Source: Euglena gracilis (Eukaryota; Euglenida; Euglenophyceae; Euglenales). Taken from it: a stretch of DNA of 64,000 nt. Location: NCBI GenBank assembly GCA_039621445.1, contig CP154954.1, positions 26,424,954-26,488,953 of the forward strand. Reading direction: 5' to 3'. A program made the translations under genes and the position numbers. The notes under the pieces are model-generated. The model ran no database searches and was not told the origin of the DNA. It saw nothing but the letters and a program-made list of their open reading frames with translations. Shown piece by piece: positions 18,790 through 49,285 of this stretch. How positions within the stretch are numbered: position 1 is the first letter of the stretch; every line of letters begins with the position of its first letter.

Positions 18790-20540
18790 CCCTAACGCCG
18801 GTGCCCTCACACTCCCCCCCCTCTCTTTTTCCCCTCCTCTCCCTTTCACACTGGTCCTCTGGGCCATCACACATAAACCTATACTCCCCAAACCCCCAAC
18901 CTTGAGCTTTGCTCAAGCGTCCGCTCGCTTACTCGCGCTTGTTGTATTTGTACATACTCCTAACCAAACCAGGACTATCCACAACTGGCCCTTTGTCCAC
19001 AAACATTTTTTTTGCACCTTGCAGGCACCTTGTTCCGCGATGGAAAAAATTCGGTTTCCAAGGGGCGTCTCCCCCGCATCCCCCCCCCCCGCGTCCCATA
19101 CGCCCCCTAGCAGGGAATTTTGGACAAAATGAAGATCCCTCCTGGACAAGTTTTGTTGTCCCTCGCGGACACGTTCCGGAGAACCCCCCTGGACACAATT
19201 ACCATGCCCCCCCCCATATTGTACCCCCCCCTGGGAGCCATTTTCTGGGGGGGAGGTACAATATGGGGGGGGTACAATATGGGGGGCGGCCAAGGTCATG
19301 GTCCATGGTGGGGGGGTATCCCGTGGGGGGGGGTACATTATGGGGGGGGGGTACAATATGGGGGGGGCATGGTATTGATCAACAGCGATAGACACTTATT
19401 GTAATACGTCGGCATTAAAAGCGACAGGCATTAATTCCGTTTTCTTCCCAGAAGTCGGAGGTCTAATTCCGGTTCGGCTTGGCTGAGACAATTTTTTCCT
19501 GTCTCCGGAAGGGTTCATTAACTTTTTTAGGAAAAATTTCACGTTGTGGTTGCGCAAACTGGGTGCTAACAAACATGCGTCACCACCCAAAAAAATAAAC
19601 CTGTTCCTGGACCCCTGACCAGCCACCGTTTTGGATGGAACGTTTTTGGACAGGACACCCCCCAACCAAAAAAGCAAAACAGTACCTCCCCAGTTTTTAT
19701 CCCCCGGTTTTTGCCCCGACGTAAAAAAAAACCTGACCCATCTGTTGTTCAAGCTGGTGTTGTTCAAGCTGGGACACAAAACCGACCCCAAGATCCCAAG
19801 ATGAGGTATCAAACCCCCCCAAAATGTGGCCCACAGCTGTCCCAGGATGTGCCAGGGGGTGGTGCGGGTCACGGGGGGGGGGGGTCACTCACGGGGGAAG
19901 TATGCCACTTTGGAGGTAGCGGGAGGCATAGTGGGTTGGTGTTTTTTTTGACGTTTTTTTTTTGTTTTTTTTTTTTAAATTCTAACAATTTTTTTTAAAA
20001 AAACACCCACTAGGTTTTGCATGGGCAATTTTTTGAATGAACATTTTCAATCATTTTTTGCAACTTCTGGGTAATTTCTGCCAAAAAACTTCCTTCTACA
20101 AAAATGAAAAAAAAAGTATCCTAAAATTGGTGATTTTCGGGTCAATTTTTTTTTGTTTGGCCATTTTGGGCCATTTTTGAACAAAAAAAAAGTGCTTTTT
20201 GGTCCGAAAGTGGTCATTTATGGGTGATTTTTATGTCCAAGATTGGTCATTTTTTCATTTTTTGAAAGGAAACTTTGTTAGGGTTTTCTTGAACGGCCCA
20301 AAAAAATATTCTGTTTTGGGTGTGGCAATGCACCAATTTTTTGGCAATTTTTTTAAGGGGACAATATTTTTGGCCATTTTTGGGTTTGAAACCGTGTATT
20401 GGGGTTTTGGCTTCATGCCCGAACCGGCGTTCTGGACGCCGGTTCGGCGCAGAAATTTTTGCGCCGAACCGGCGTCCAAAACGCCTTTGGGAGGCAAGAT
20501 GGCGTCCAGAGGACCGAAAATTAAAATTGGTTACCACCTC
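18790..20540. other. Gene-poor repeat DNA
   Basis: After the retroelement C tail there is only short-motif DNA. At 19205-19372 GTACAATATGGGGGG occurs about five times, with an inverted copy at 19208-19228 (CCCATATTGTACCCCCC). At 20412-20485 the inverted GCGCCGAACCGGCGTCC motif appears. From 19960 to 20320 the sequence is T/A-run DNA with recurrent TTTTTGGCCATTTTTGG. I see no supportable gene. Confidence 0.5.
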
Positions 20541-20544
20541 CCCC

Positions 20545-20757
20545 CCCCCCCTAATTGACCGGGGACCTCTCCACGGGACCCCCCTTTTGGTCAATTAGGG
20601 GGGGGGTTCAATTAGGGGGGGGTCAATTAGGGGGGGGTACCGTCAATTAGGGTGTGCTTCAGCACGGAATCTCCCCGGGCAGTCAATTAGGGGGGGGGGT
20701 TAAAAAATTTTCCCCGGGGCGATTGGTCAATTAGGGGGGAGGTCAATTGGGGGGGAG
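20545..20757. repeat. TCAATTAGGGGGGG repeats
   Basis: At least six copies of GTCAATTAGGGGGGG, with an inverted copy (CCCCCCTAATTGACC) at the left edge, suggest a small element with inverted ends and internal tandem copies. Confidence 0.6.
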
Positions 20758-20876
20758 GTGGTAGTGGACACGTGGCAATCACATCTGAGCAGTTTTGGGG
20801 GGGTATTTGGCCAGATATTGGGGTATTTTGTGCAACTTTGGCCAAATTTGGGGAATTTTTGAAATAGAATACCATG

Positions 20877-21307
20877 GAGGCTAGGCATGGGGGGGGCTGA
20901 GGGGGGGGAGCGGCCGCGCGGGTGCGCGGGGGGGGGGGGGGGGGGGTCGGAGGGCGGCCGCGCGGGCGGCGCGCATCCTAAAATCGGTGATTTTCGGGTC
21001 CAAAAAGTGGTCATTTTTTGCCATTTTGGGCCATTTTTGACCAAAAAAGTGCTTTTTTGGCCGAGCGCGCGGCCCCCAAATTTGCCATTTTTTGTCCGAA
21101 AATGGTCATTTTTGGTCATTTTTGAGCCTCAAAAAAGTCGCGATTTTTTCACAAAATTTTTTTTTCTTGGCCATGCTAGGCACAGTGGGGGGAGGGGGGG
21201 TCCAGGGGGGGCGAGCGGCCGCGCGGGCGGCCGCGCAGGATCCGCGCGGGGGGGGGGAGGGGGGGTCCCGGACCTCCCCCCCCCCCCGAGCGGCGCGCCT
21301 AGCCTCC
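20877..21307. mobile_element. Non-autonomous insertion with 11-bp inverted ends
   Basis: GGAGGCTAGGC at 20877-20887 and its complement GCCTAGCCTCC at 21297-21307 bound 431 bp of G-run sequence with GAGCGGCCGCGCGGG repeats. Outside, GAAATAGAATACCAT on the left and TATGCAGCACGGC on the right belong to the dispersed unit also present at 22873, so this is an insertion. Confidence 0.5.
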
Positions 21308-21945
21308 TATGCAGCACGGCTGGAATCTGAGGCCATCTGCTGAAAGCCCTTGAGAAGAGCTTTCGATCAATGGGCAACATGTCTGGTGAAACAAGGAATT
21401 TCGACTTTGCAAGCAGGGTTGGAAAATGCGATTTCTGATTTTCAGAGTGCTCTGCAGTGTAGCTGAGTTCTGAGGGTACCAAGTGAAAGGTCTTGGGGAT
21501 AGCTTTCGTTTGATATGCTGTATGGCACCTGCGATGTGGGATTTCACAAATTAAGATGTCAAAACTTGGAATGCACAATCGCTGAAAATAAGCGCTGTGT
21601 GCATAATGGCTGAATCCTGTGGCCATCTATCAAAAGGCCCTTGAGAAGAGCTTTCGATCGATGGGGGTGCGGGGGGGGGACGCGGGGGGGGGGGCGGGGG
21701 GAGGCCGCGGGGGGGAACTGTGGCCCAACCACCCCCACACGTTTTCTTTTGCGTCACCTAAATTTGTATGTGATTCCCTTTGGTCGACCAAAAAACGTGC
21801 CCGGCCGAAATCCGGGACGCGGGGGGGACGCGGGGGGGGGACGCGGGGGGGACGCGGGGGGAACACCCCCGATGGGTAACATGGCACCAGACCTGTGAAA
21901 ACTTCAATCGGCCGACCGCTATGGGAATTTCTGAAATAGAATACC
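21308..21945 (+). repeat. Dispersed unit, copy 1 (with a nested insertion)
   Basis: About 400 bp of non-G-rich sequence (GCAGCACGGCTGGAATCTGA, then CTGAGTTCTGAGGGTACCAA, then AAAACTTCAATCGGCCGA) matches 22873-23510. A G-rich insertion (21667-21881) interrupts it. No coding potential is conserved between copies. Confidence 0.75.
21667..21881. mobile_element. G-rich insertion inside dispersed unit copy 1
   Basis: Flanked by CGATGGG on both sides, whereas copy 2 has one uninterrupted GATGGGTAACATGGCA. The interior GGTCGACCAAAAAACGTGCC and CCGGGACGCGGGGG recur at 27121-27325, marking a family of non-autonomous elements. Confidence 0.6.
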
Positions 21946-22009
21946 ATGGGGGCGGCTGGCCGGCTAGCCGTCCGAGTCGTCCTGACCTCTTCAGCTGGAC
22001 CAATGCTGG

Positions 22010-22246
22010 ACGGGGGTGTTCCCCCCGTGACCCCCCCCCGTGACCCCCCCCCCCCCGTGACCCCCCCGTGGAGGTTAGGTAGGGGTGGGGGGGGGGGTTG
22101 GGGGCTTCGCCCCTAAAGGAATTTCAATTGAGAAACTTCACCGGTGAAGTTCACCGGTGAAGTTCACCGCCATGTATTTCCAATGAAGAGGGGGGGGGGG
22201 TGGGGGGGTCCCGCCCGAAAAACCCAAAGTTCACCGCCTGATCTCC
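22010..22246. repeat. C/G-run tract with GGTGAAGTTCACC palindromes
   Basis: CCCCCCGTGACCC tracts precede a G-run segment. Three overlapping copies of the palindrome CCGGTGAAGTTCACCGG lie at 22138-22172. Confidence 0.6.
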
Positions 22247-22557
22247 CGTGACCCGAACAAGCACCCTTTTCGGCGAAATTTTGTAGGGAAAATTTTTGGC
22301 CGGTGATGCCTATTTTGATAAAATTCTCAGGCAGATTCCTAATCTTGAGGCGTAAATTTTTCAAATTTTGGCTTGGTGATTCCTAATTTGGTGTCAAAAT
22401 CCTAATTTTGGGTGTGGGGATTCCTAATTTGTGGAAATTTTTCCCAAAAATTCAGGCTTGGTGATTCCTAATTTTGCTACCAAAAACGTGGTGTTCCCCC
22501 CGTGTTCCCCCCCCCGTGACTCCCCCCCCCCGTGACTCCCCCGTGACCCGAACCACC
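22247..22557. mobile_element. Fragment of the same family as the MITE interior at 1560-1870
   Basis: GTGACCCGAACAAGCACCC through TGATTCCTAATTTTG lines and CCCCCCGTGTTCCCC runs parallel to 1557-1868 with scattered substitutions. The AGGCTTCTTTTTAAG ends of the MITE are not found here, so this is a truncated or rearranged copy. Confidence 0.7.
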
Positions 22558-22559
22558 CC

Positions 22560-22872
22560 CGACGCCCAGCCGTCCGTCCGGACGAAGCATTTTTTCGCCA
22601 GCCGTCCGTCAAGCCGGATCAATGTCTGTGTTGCCAGCCGGCCGGACCAAAAAAGCGCATCCACACCGGCCATGGCAAAATTGGTATATATCCGCCCAGA
22701 GTCGCGTGCACTGAGACGCCTGCGCTTCCAAAGACCCGGCCGGCTAGCCGGCCAGCCGGCTAGCTGGACCAAGTGCATTTTCTTCAGCCGTCTGGACCAA
22801 GCCCACAAGGTCAGCCGTCCGTCCGGACCTTCGCTTTTTTCACCAGCCGTCCGTCTGTCCGTCCGTCCGCCC
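22560..22872. repeat. CCAGCCGTCCGTCCGGAC repeats
   Basis: At least five imperfect copies of AGCCGTCCGTCCGGAC and related GCCGGCTAGCCGG sequences, some separated by TTTTTTCGCCAG. The same motif starts near 21958. Confidence 0.6.
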
Positions 22873-23510
22873 CCCATGCAGCACGGCTGAAATCTAAGGC
22901 CATCTGCCGAAAGCCCTTGAGAAGCCCCCCTTATCGATGGGCAACATGGGGGGGTTGGTACGACGTGGCAAGGGGGTCCGAATAGGGGGGGGGGGAACGG
23001 CGGGGAAATGGCGTGGCGAGGGGGTCTCAGATGGGGGGGAGGGAGGGGTGTGCCATGGTTGCAGAATGAAAAATGTGTTGGGTGGCGTGGCGAGGGGGTC
23101 CGTTTAGGAAGAGGGGGGGGGTAAATGGCGCGGCGAGCCCCTCGGAGGGGGGGGGAGGGGTGTACCAACCCCCCACAGCAGGTGCACAGTGTATTTTGGA
23201 ATTTGCGAAAAGGGTCAAAACATGCGATTAGCAATTTTCAGAGCACTATGCAGTGTGGCTGAGTTCTAAGGGTACCAAATGAAAGCTCATGGGGAGAGCT
23301 TTCAATTGATATGCCGTATGGCACCTGAGGTGTGGGATTTCACAAATCAGGATGTCAAATTTTGGAATACATGATTGCTAAAAAGAAGCTCCGTGTGCAT
23401 TATTGCTGAATCCTGTGGCCATTTGTCAAAAGCCCTTGAGAGGAGCTTTCGATTGATGGGTAACATGGCATCACATTTGTGAAAACTTCAATCGGCCGAT
23501 CGACATCGCC
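22873..23510 (+). repeat. Dispersed unit, copy 2 (with a nested insertion)
   Basis: Matches copy 1 (21308-21945), including CTGAGTTCTAAGGGTACCAA and AACTTCAATCGGCCGA, but is interrupted at 22948-23174. Confidence 0.75.
22948..23174. mobile_element. G-rich insertion inside dispersed unit copy 2
   Basis: A 13-bp inverted pair, GGGGGGTTGGTAC (ending 22961) and GTACCAACCCCCC (from 23162), bounds 227 bp. The interior holds four copies of GGCGTGGCGAGGGGGTC. Copy 1 lacks this insertion. Confidence 0.6.
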
Positions 23511-23585
23511 ATTCGCCCAAAGGAGGTCAAAAATGCTCAAAAAGGTTCAAAAAATGGGTATTTAGGACGAAATTGGCCTGGATTC

Positions 23586-23752
23586 CTTGAACGCCGGTTC
23601 GGGCGTGAAGCCAGAGCTCCTGATCCGCGGTTTCGACAACTGTGTCCAGAACGCCGGTTTGGGCGTGAAGCCGTGTTCCAGAACGCCTGTTTGGGCTGCC
23701 GCCCAAACCGGCGTTCTGGAACACGGCTTCACGCCCAAACGTTCTGGACACA
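23586..23752. repeat. Long inverted repeat of the GAACGCCGGTTTGGGCGTG family
   Basis: 23641-23695 and 23701-23752 are near-perfect complements (one 4-base gap, one mismatch), giving a cruciform-capable arm of about 50 bp with a short loop. Shorter relatives occur at 20412-20485, 31325-31345 and 32240-32425. Confidence 0.75.
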
Positions 23753-23897
23753 GTTTTTGTATCAGAAACCCCCAAGAATTGGGGCAGGGGGCAAAATTTG
23801 GGAATAAATTGTTCCCCCCCGAGTTTTCCACCCCCCCCCCCCATCAGTCAGCCACCCTTGGAGGTTAGGCAGGGGTGGGGGGGGGCTGTGGACCCCC

Positions 23898-24262
23898 CCG
23901 GTGAAGTTCACCGGTAAACATTCACCGGGGGGGGGGGTACTTTCGGCGGTGAAGTTAACCGGTGAAGTTCACCGGTGAACTTCACCGTTTTGATGGTTGG
24001 GGGTGAAATTTTCATGGGTGAAATTTTGCTCCTTTCCCTTTCCTCTCAAAATGGTCATTTTGAGGTTGATGCTTCATGGAATTTTATCGAAATTTCCGAA
24101 AACTTGCCCAAAATGCCATTTTGGGCCATTTTTGGCCAAAAAAGTACTCTCTTGGTGAACTTCACCGGTGAACTTCACCGGTGAAGTTCACCGATGGGTT
24201 AGGCAGAGGGGGGGGGAGGGGTTCCGGGACCCCCCGGTGAACTTTCAAATGGTGAACTTCAC
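23898..24262. repeat. Clusters of GGTGAAGTTCACC palindromes
   Basis: About ten copies of GGTGAA(G/C)TTCACC occur at 23898-23990 and 24152-24262, often overlapping as CCGGTGAACTTCACCGG. The motif is palindromic around its central base. Confidence 0.65.
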
Positions 24263-25150
24263 CACAGGGGGGGGGGGTCAAAATGACCAAAGTCTACTAC
24301 CTGATCTCCACTTGGCCAAATTCCCCTCCCAAGGGGGTGACTAACTAGAGGGGGGGGGGGCATGGTATTTTGGGCCTTCAAACAATTGCGTAGGAAAAGG
24401 CATCGGATGAATCAATCCTCCAAGTGGCTCTCTGTTGTTAACGTTCATTTGAGTTCTTGTGCTCTTACTAGGGGGAGCACACGGGTGGCCAATGGCGTAA
24501 CGGAAGCCGGGTCATGCTGTTCATCTAATTTTGAGTTGCAAATGCCAAATTTGGTGTGCCAGTTCCGTTTGGGCAATTTTTGGTCAATTGAAACCATTTC
24601 ACACAAAATTTGAGCTTTTCTTCGTCCATTATTGTCCATTTTCCAAGTAAATTTTGCCAGTTTGTTGAGAATGTGACACCAATTGTGCAATTTTTATTCA
24701 GTTGAATACTTTTTTTCAGATAAAAATCCTTTACGAGGACCATAGAATGACCCCAAAATTGACCAAAATGGTCAGAATTTGTCAACCCCCCCCCAAAATT
24801 TGCAAAACTGACATAAAATTATTTCAAATGAGCAAAAATGCAGCCTCCACCAACAATGAACATGACCTTAAAGGGAGATTGACGAAGAAATTGTTTCTGC
24901 AGGATGTGGCTCGGGTCATTTTCGTGTGAGTCATCATGGCTGACGGCTGACCGACGGCTGGCCGACGGCGTGCTCCCACTTTTGGAGTGAAGCCAGTGAA
25001 ATGCTAAGAAACCCACAGCGCAAAGGACAAAATGGTGAAGTGACAGGTTGGGATCGATGACCAGGTTTTGAACAGTGCTGAGCTCTTAATAAGCGCTCAC
25101 CCACCCCTTCATCGACCCCTCCATACATACCGGCGCACTCCATGGAGCTC
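24263..25150. other. Non-repetitive stretch, no gene recognised
   Basis: Balanced composition between 24360 and 25140, with short ORFs only and no recognisable motif or splice pattern. GCCGACGGCTGACCGACGG repeats occur near 24945. Confidence 0.4.
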
Positions 25151-26075
25151 TGCTGACTGAAAAGCAAAGGTTTTGTGCCCGAAACAGGGCGCCGGGGGGT
25201 GAAGAAACACTCGTTTTTGGCTCAAAATACACCTTTTCCGGGTCTGGATAGCCAAAAAACAGCGCTTTGAGCGAAAAATTTTTTTCGATTGTTTCGACTT
25301 TTTTGACCCAAAAATGACCGGAAGTGAGTTGACAGCCCAAAACGGGGCGCTGGTCGAAAAACGCTCATTTTCGGCCCAAAAACTTTTCAGGGTTCGGGAG
25401 GCCCAAAAACATCGTTTCGGGCAAAAAAAATTGTTTGATTTTTTCGACTTTTTTGCCCCGAAAATGACCCAAACCAGAAAAAACTGTTTTTGGGCCGAAA
25501 ATGAGCGTTTTTCGACCCGCCAGCGCCCCGTTTTGGGCTGCCAACCCATTCCAAAAACATCGTTTCGGGCAAAAAAATTATTTCGATTTTTTCCGACTTT
25601 TTTGACCCATGATGCCCATCATTGGTCATGATGGGCATCATGGGTCATGATGGGCATCATGGGGCATGATGGCCATGATGGGGCATGATGGGCATCATGG
25701 GTCATAAAGGCCATCATGTGTCATGATGGGCATCATTGGTCATGATGGCCGTCATGGGTCATGATGGCCATGATGGGGCATGATGGGCATCATGGGGCAA
25801 AAATTTTTTTTCGATTTTTTTCGACTTTTTTGACCGGTTTTGACCCAAGTTCAATGGGTTGGCGGCCCAAAACGGGGCGCTGGCGGGTCGAAAAACGCTC
25901 ATTTTCGGCTCAAAAACAGTTTTTCTGGGTCCGGGAGGCCAAAAAACATCGTTTCGGGCAAAAAAATTTTTTCGATTTTTTTCGACTTTTTTGACCGGGT
26001 TTGACCCAAAATCAATGGGTTGGCGGCCCAAAACGGGGCGCTGGCGGGTCGAAAAACGCTCATTTTCGACTCAGG
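25150..26075. repeat. AAAACGGGGCGCTGG / CGAAAAACGCTCATTTTCGG repeat family and ATGATGGGCATC minisatellite
   Basis: A unit of about 150-180 bp occurs in forward orientation at 25165-25345, 25335-25460, 25862-26000 and 26025-26075 and inverted at 25478-25545. Related inverted copies occur at 42120-42290 and 53400-53540. Between them 25608-25800 is a minisatellite of CATGATGGGCATCATGGG type. Confidence 0.7.
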
Positions 26076-26280
26076 TGATTCGGAAACTAGGAATCCAGTC
26101 GCTTGCGACTGAAAAAAAAAAAATCCGGGAACGGGGCCGGGATCATGGTGATAATCCATCGGTTCCCGAGGTGGCCCCGACCCGGGGGGGGGGGGGGGGG
26201 GGGGGGGGGGGTGGGGGGGGGGTTTCCCGCAGTGGTAAGCTTCGCTCTTACCCATAAAGGGATAAGAGCTCAGCGACGAC
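26066..26280 (-). repeat. Dispersed family D, copy 1 (inverted)
   Basis: Carries, in reverse, the features of copies at 41620, 52590 and 53540: GATTCGGAAACTAG, a CAGTCGC/GCGACTG hairpin, GGAACGGGGCC, ATCATGGTGATAATCC and the TAAGCTTCGCTCTTACC hairpin. A 34-base G/T-rich run (26187-26220) sits inside. Confidence 0.7.
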
Positions 26281-28170
26281 CCCCCCGTACCACCCCCCCC
26301 CCCGGCCTCCGTTGACCCGCCTCCCCGCCCCCCAGACCCCCCCCCAGCCAGTCACACGGACTTTTCGAGTTCGGACGTTTTTTTGGACTCCACAAGTGAC
26401 CCCAATTTTCAAATCGAATTTTGCAATTCCGAAAATGCTGAGACTAGGAAAACCATTTTGTTCGGTTTCACCCCCACACATCACCAGCCCCGCCAGCCCG
26501 GCCATTTCTAAGGCGAAAAAGTCAAAATAGTTTCCTTACAAAATGGGAAGTGAGGGTGCAAGGGGGGGGTTGAGGGACACATATGGCAAAAATTGCCGCC
26601 CCACAAGCCTGAGGGGGGGGGGTTGGGGGAGAGGATCCAGGGCAACCCAGGCCCCCCCCAAGACCCCCAGGACCCCACCGCCCTAGGACCCCTAGGACCC
26701 TGAAAAAATGGGGGTTTGGGGGGGGTTTTGGGGGGACCTCATGTATGGGTCCCAAAATGGGTCAAAAAAACACCTGGCGCCTAAGGTGCGGGAAAAAAAT
26801 TTTGGGGGCCAAAAATTGGTGCCACCAGAACAACGGGAAGAGGTGGTGGGGGGGGGTGGTCGACCCCCCCCACCCACCACCTTGCCCCGAGGCCGTTTCC
26901 CGTTCTGCCTTGCTTCCAAAATATCAACATTTTCTCAAAATTTTGATTTTGAGCGGTTTTTGATGCAAAAAAGCCATTTGAAATAAAAAAAATCCAAGAG
27001 AAAAAGTCTCAGTAAAATTGTACTGTCACAAAATTTTGTCCATTTTTTGAGCTTCTGTTTTTTTTTACCCCTCCTAAAAACTACCAATTTTTAACCTGAA
27101 AATTTTTGAGGGGGTGGTTCGGGACGCGGGGGGGGGGGGGACGCGGGGGGGGGCGGGGGGGGGGGGCGCGGGGGGGGGGGCTACACGTTGTTTTCACCTA
27201 AATTGTATGTAATTTTCCTTTGGTCGACCAAAAAACGTGCCCGGCCAAAATCCGGGACGCGGGGGGGGGGACCGGGGGGGGGGGACGCGGGGGGGGGGGA
27301 CGGGGGGCCGGGGGGACACCCCACTGTTGATAAAGATTTTTTTTGTGAAAAAAAAACGTGCCCACCCAAAAATCACGGGTGGATGTGCGCGGTGACATGT
27401 GCTTTCAACGGGGAATGTGCGACGGGGGGGGGGGGGATGTGTTTTCCAGACGCGGTGGATGTACGCGGGATGTGTGTTCGATCCGGGGATGTGTTTTTCA
27501 GTCCTGTATTTTGTTTTTTCAAAAAAAGTTTTCATTTTCCAAAAAATCACGGGTGGATGCATTTTCAGTGGTGGAAATTGTGTGTGGTGGGTGGGCCATT
27601 TTCAGGGTGGGGGGGGTGTTTTCAGTCCGGCGTGTGTTTCCAACTGAGGATGACATCTCATTCCGTGTTGTAGGTGGATGTGTGTAGATGTTTTTTGTTC
27701 GGTTTTCAAAAAAGTTTCAAAATTTCCCCGGCCAAAGCATCCGTGTGGCCAAAATGTGGTGAACAATGCTGCTGGTGGGGGTGGTCCGACCCCCTGGGAC
27801 TGGGTCGCCCAAGCTGAGTCCGTGCTGCTGGTTGGGGGCCCCTGGCGGACCTGTTGGGGGGGATGGCCGAGTATTTTGTGGGGGCTATTCAAAAGATGTT
27901 GGTTCTTGTGGCTGGGAACTGTTTCTGTGAGATTGAGTGGGTTGATGCAGCAGAGAGATTTTTTGATGATTTCTAACGACTTCAGGCAACTTTCGGGTCC
28001 TGCTGTTGGCATGAAGGCAAAGAATGTGTGCTGGCCGCTGCGTCGGAAAACTCGGGCTTGAGTCCCGGTGCATCCAATGTGCTTTGCGCTGTTTTGCCTT
28101 CACAAGAAGCAAGCCCAAATTCTCGGGGGGGGGGTCAATCCTGAAGAAAAAAAAAGCAGGGAACGGGGCC
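26281..28170. other. C/G-run repeat DNA
   Basis: Many runs of 8 or more C or G. 27121-27325 is a second copy of the G-rich family at 21667 (GGTCGACCAAAAAACGTGCC, CCGGGACGCGGGG). At 27340-27580 AAAAAATCACGGGTGGATG recurs. No gene supported. Confidence 0.5.
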
Positions 28171-28497
28171 AGGGTCATGATGATGATGATGATGATGATG
28201 ATGAAACAGAAAAAAATACAACAACAAAAAGCACCATCCAAAAAGTTGCCGATTGTGGTTCTTAGTCCTATTTAAGGATTAGGCATTTTTTGGTTTTAAA
28301 AATAAATTAAAAAAACAAAAGCCAACCACGATTTGTCAATTTTTTTTTGAAACGGTGATTCCCACATTGGCTCTAATTCTTAATTAAGTGGAAGCACCGT
28401 AAATCAAACCAAGACCCCAGTCAATTGCAGTTGATCGCTTGGTCCTCGTTTTGAGTGTTTGTTGATCAATCCCGCAACATACACATCTTCTTTTCAG
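28171..28497. other. Short ATG repeat and AT-richer stretch upstream of PPWD1
   Basis: (ATG)n at about 28178-28204. The rest is AT-richer and lies just upstream of the first recognised PPWD1 exon, so it may contain 5' UTR intron or promoter sequence. CTTTTCAG at 28490-28497 is a possible splice acceptor for a 5' UTR intron. Confidence 0.35.
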
Positions 28498-28505
28498 CAT
28501 CAACT

Positions 28506-47948
<19,443 letters not shown>

Positions 47949-49120
47949 GTGCGCCCTTTGCCCTTGGAGCCTCCTCCCCCCATTTAGACCAGCCGCGTGC
48001 ATTTGGGCTTTGCCGACCGGCCAAGGGGGTGCCTACGTTTTGGGGCTGCTTTCATTTGGTGTCACTGGGCTCCCGGGGGGCTGCTTAAAAATTGGAGTCA
48101 ACGGGCGACAAAAACAGCCCCTCTTTTTGTGTCAAAAGAAGAAGGAGTGAATTTGTCTGGAGGAGGTACGCAAGGACCTTTGATAACACATTTATGGAAA
48201 CAAAGAGCAATTTTCTCAACCCCAGCTCTTAACTTTGGAGGAAGTTCATACAAGAGGGCTGACGAGGTTCGATCTGGGTCAAAAATTTTTTTCCATGCAT
48301 TGTGCCATAAATAGAGGAACCCCTCTGGGGGGGTACCACTCAGTACAGGCGGGGGGGGGGGGGCTGGAGCCACCCTCCAGGTTGTAAAATTCAATAATGC
48401 ACGTTAGAGGAACTGAATGCCTGTTCCAGTGATAAAAATTTGAAAATACATAAAAATGTATGCACAAGAGGGCTTTGTTAAATCTTCATTAGCACAAACC
48501 CAATGCAGCAACGAGGTATCTAATGTGTGCACATGCAGCATTGTGGCAGCATACTACAGCATGCAGCATTGTGGCAGCGTCATACTATTAACCCCCATAC
48601 CATTGGGAGTTGGTCCTTGGGGGTCCCAGCAGTATGAGGCTGCCAATACTGTTGGAAAAAAGAGATGGACATGGACCCGAACATGTTTGCACACACATAT
48701 ATGAAGTTGCAAATGCACACTATGCAATGATGGGAAAAAGTCACATTAAAACCAGCAAAGCCCAGAGGAGAACTAGCTAAACTAAAACAAACTGCAAACA
48801 TATTAATACGAAATTATTCCATTGGTCTGGTTTTTTTTTCTGAAAACATGGCTTTTATCCCACTTCAACGCTTGGTGTTATCACCTTGATTGGGGACAAA
48901 AAATTGCTTTCCCAAAAGTTCAGGGTCTTTTTGCGGTTTTTACACAACCTTTACCTGCTGCAGCCTATCACTCGCCCACACACTTTCAAAGTTGCTTTTT
49001 TTTGTACAAAACTTCATTTCTCTTGCATTTCCTTGCTCATCGACCTTGCCAAAAAGACGAATCTTGAGGCAGGCGCGGTGGATGCCACACAGGCAGACTG
49101 GCTCTGCCCTGGGTGGCTGA
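47949..49120. other. No gene recognised
   Basis: Balanced to AT-rich sequence after PPWD1 exon 10. TGCAGCATTGTGGCAGC is repeated at 48533-48575. No cyclophilin-coding segment seen. Confidence 0.4.
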
Positions 49121-49285
49121 AGGGGTTGCCGTGGGCGTTCCAGAGGGCGTGGCGGACGGTGTGGTCGTGGGCGTCGCCGACGGCGTGCTGGTGGGCGTCG
49201 GGGAGGGCGTTGCTGACGGGGTGGCCGTCGGCGTGCTGGAGGGGGTTGCCGAGGGAGTGGTGGTGGGGGTGGTTGCAGGAGAGAA
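49121..49285. repeat. 12-bp-periodic block 1
   Basis: GTGGCGGACGGC-type dodecamers after the conserved lead GTGGCTGAAGGGG. Open on plus (GVADGV type) and minus (TPSATPTA type). Shortest of the ten blocks. Confidence 0.9.
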
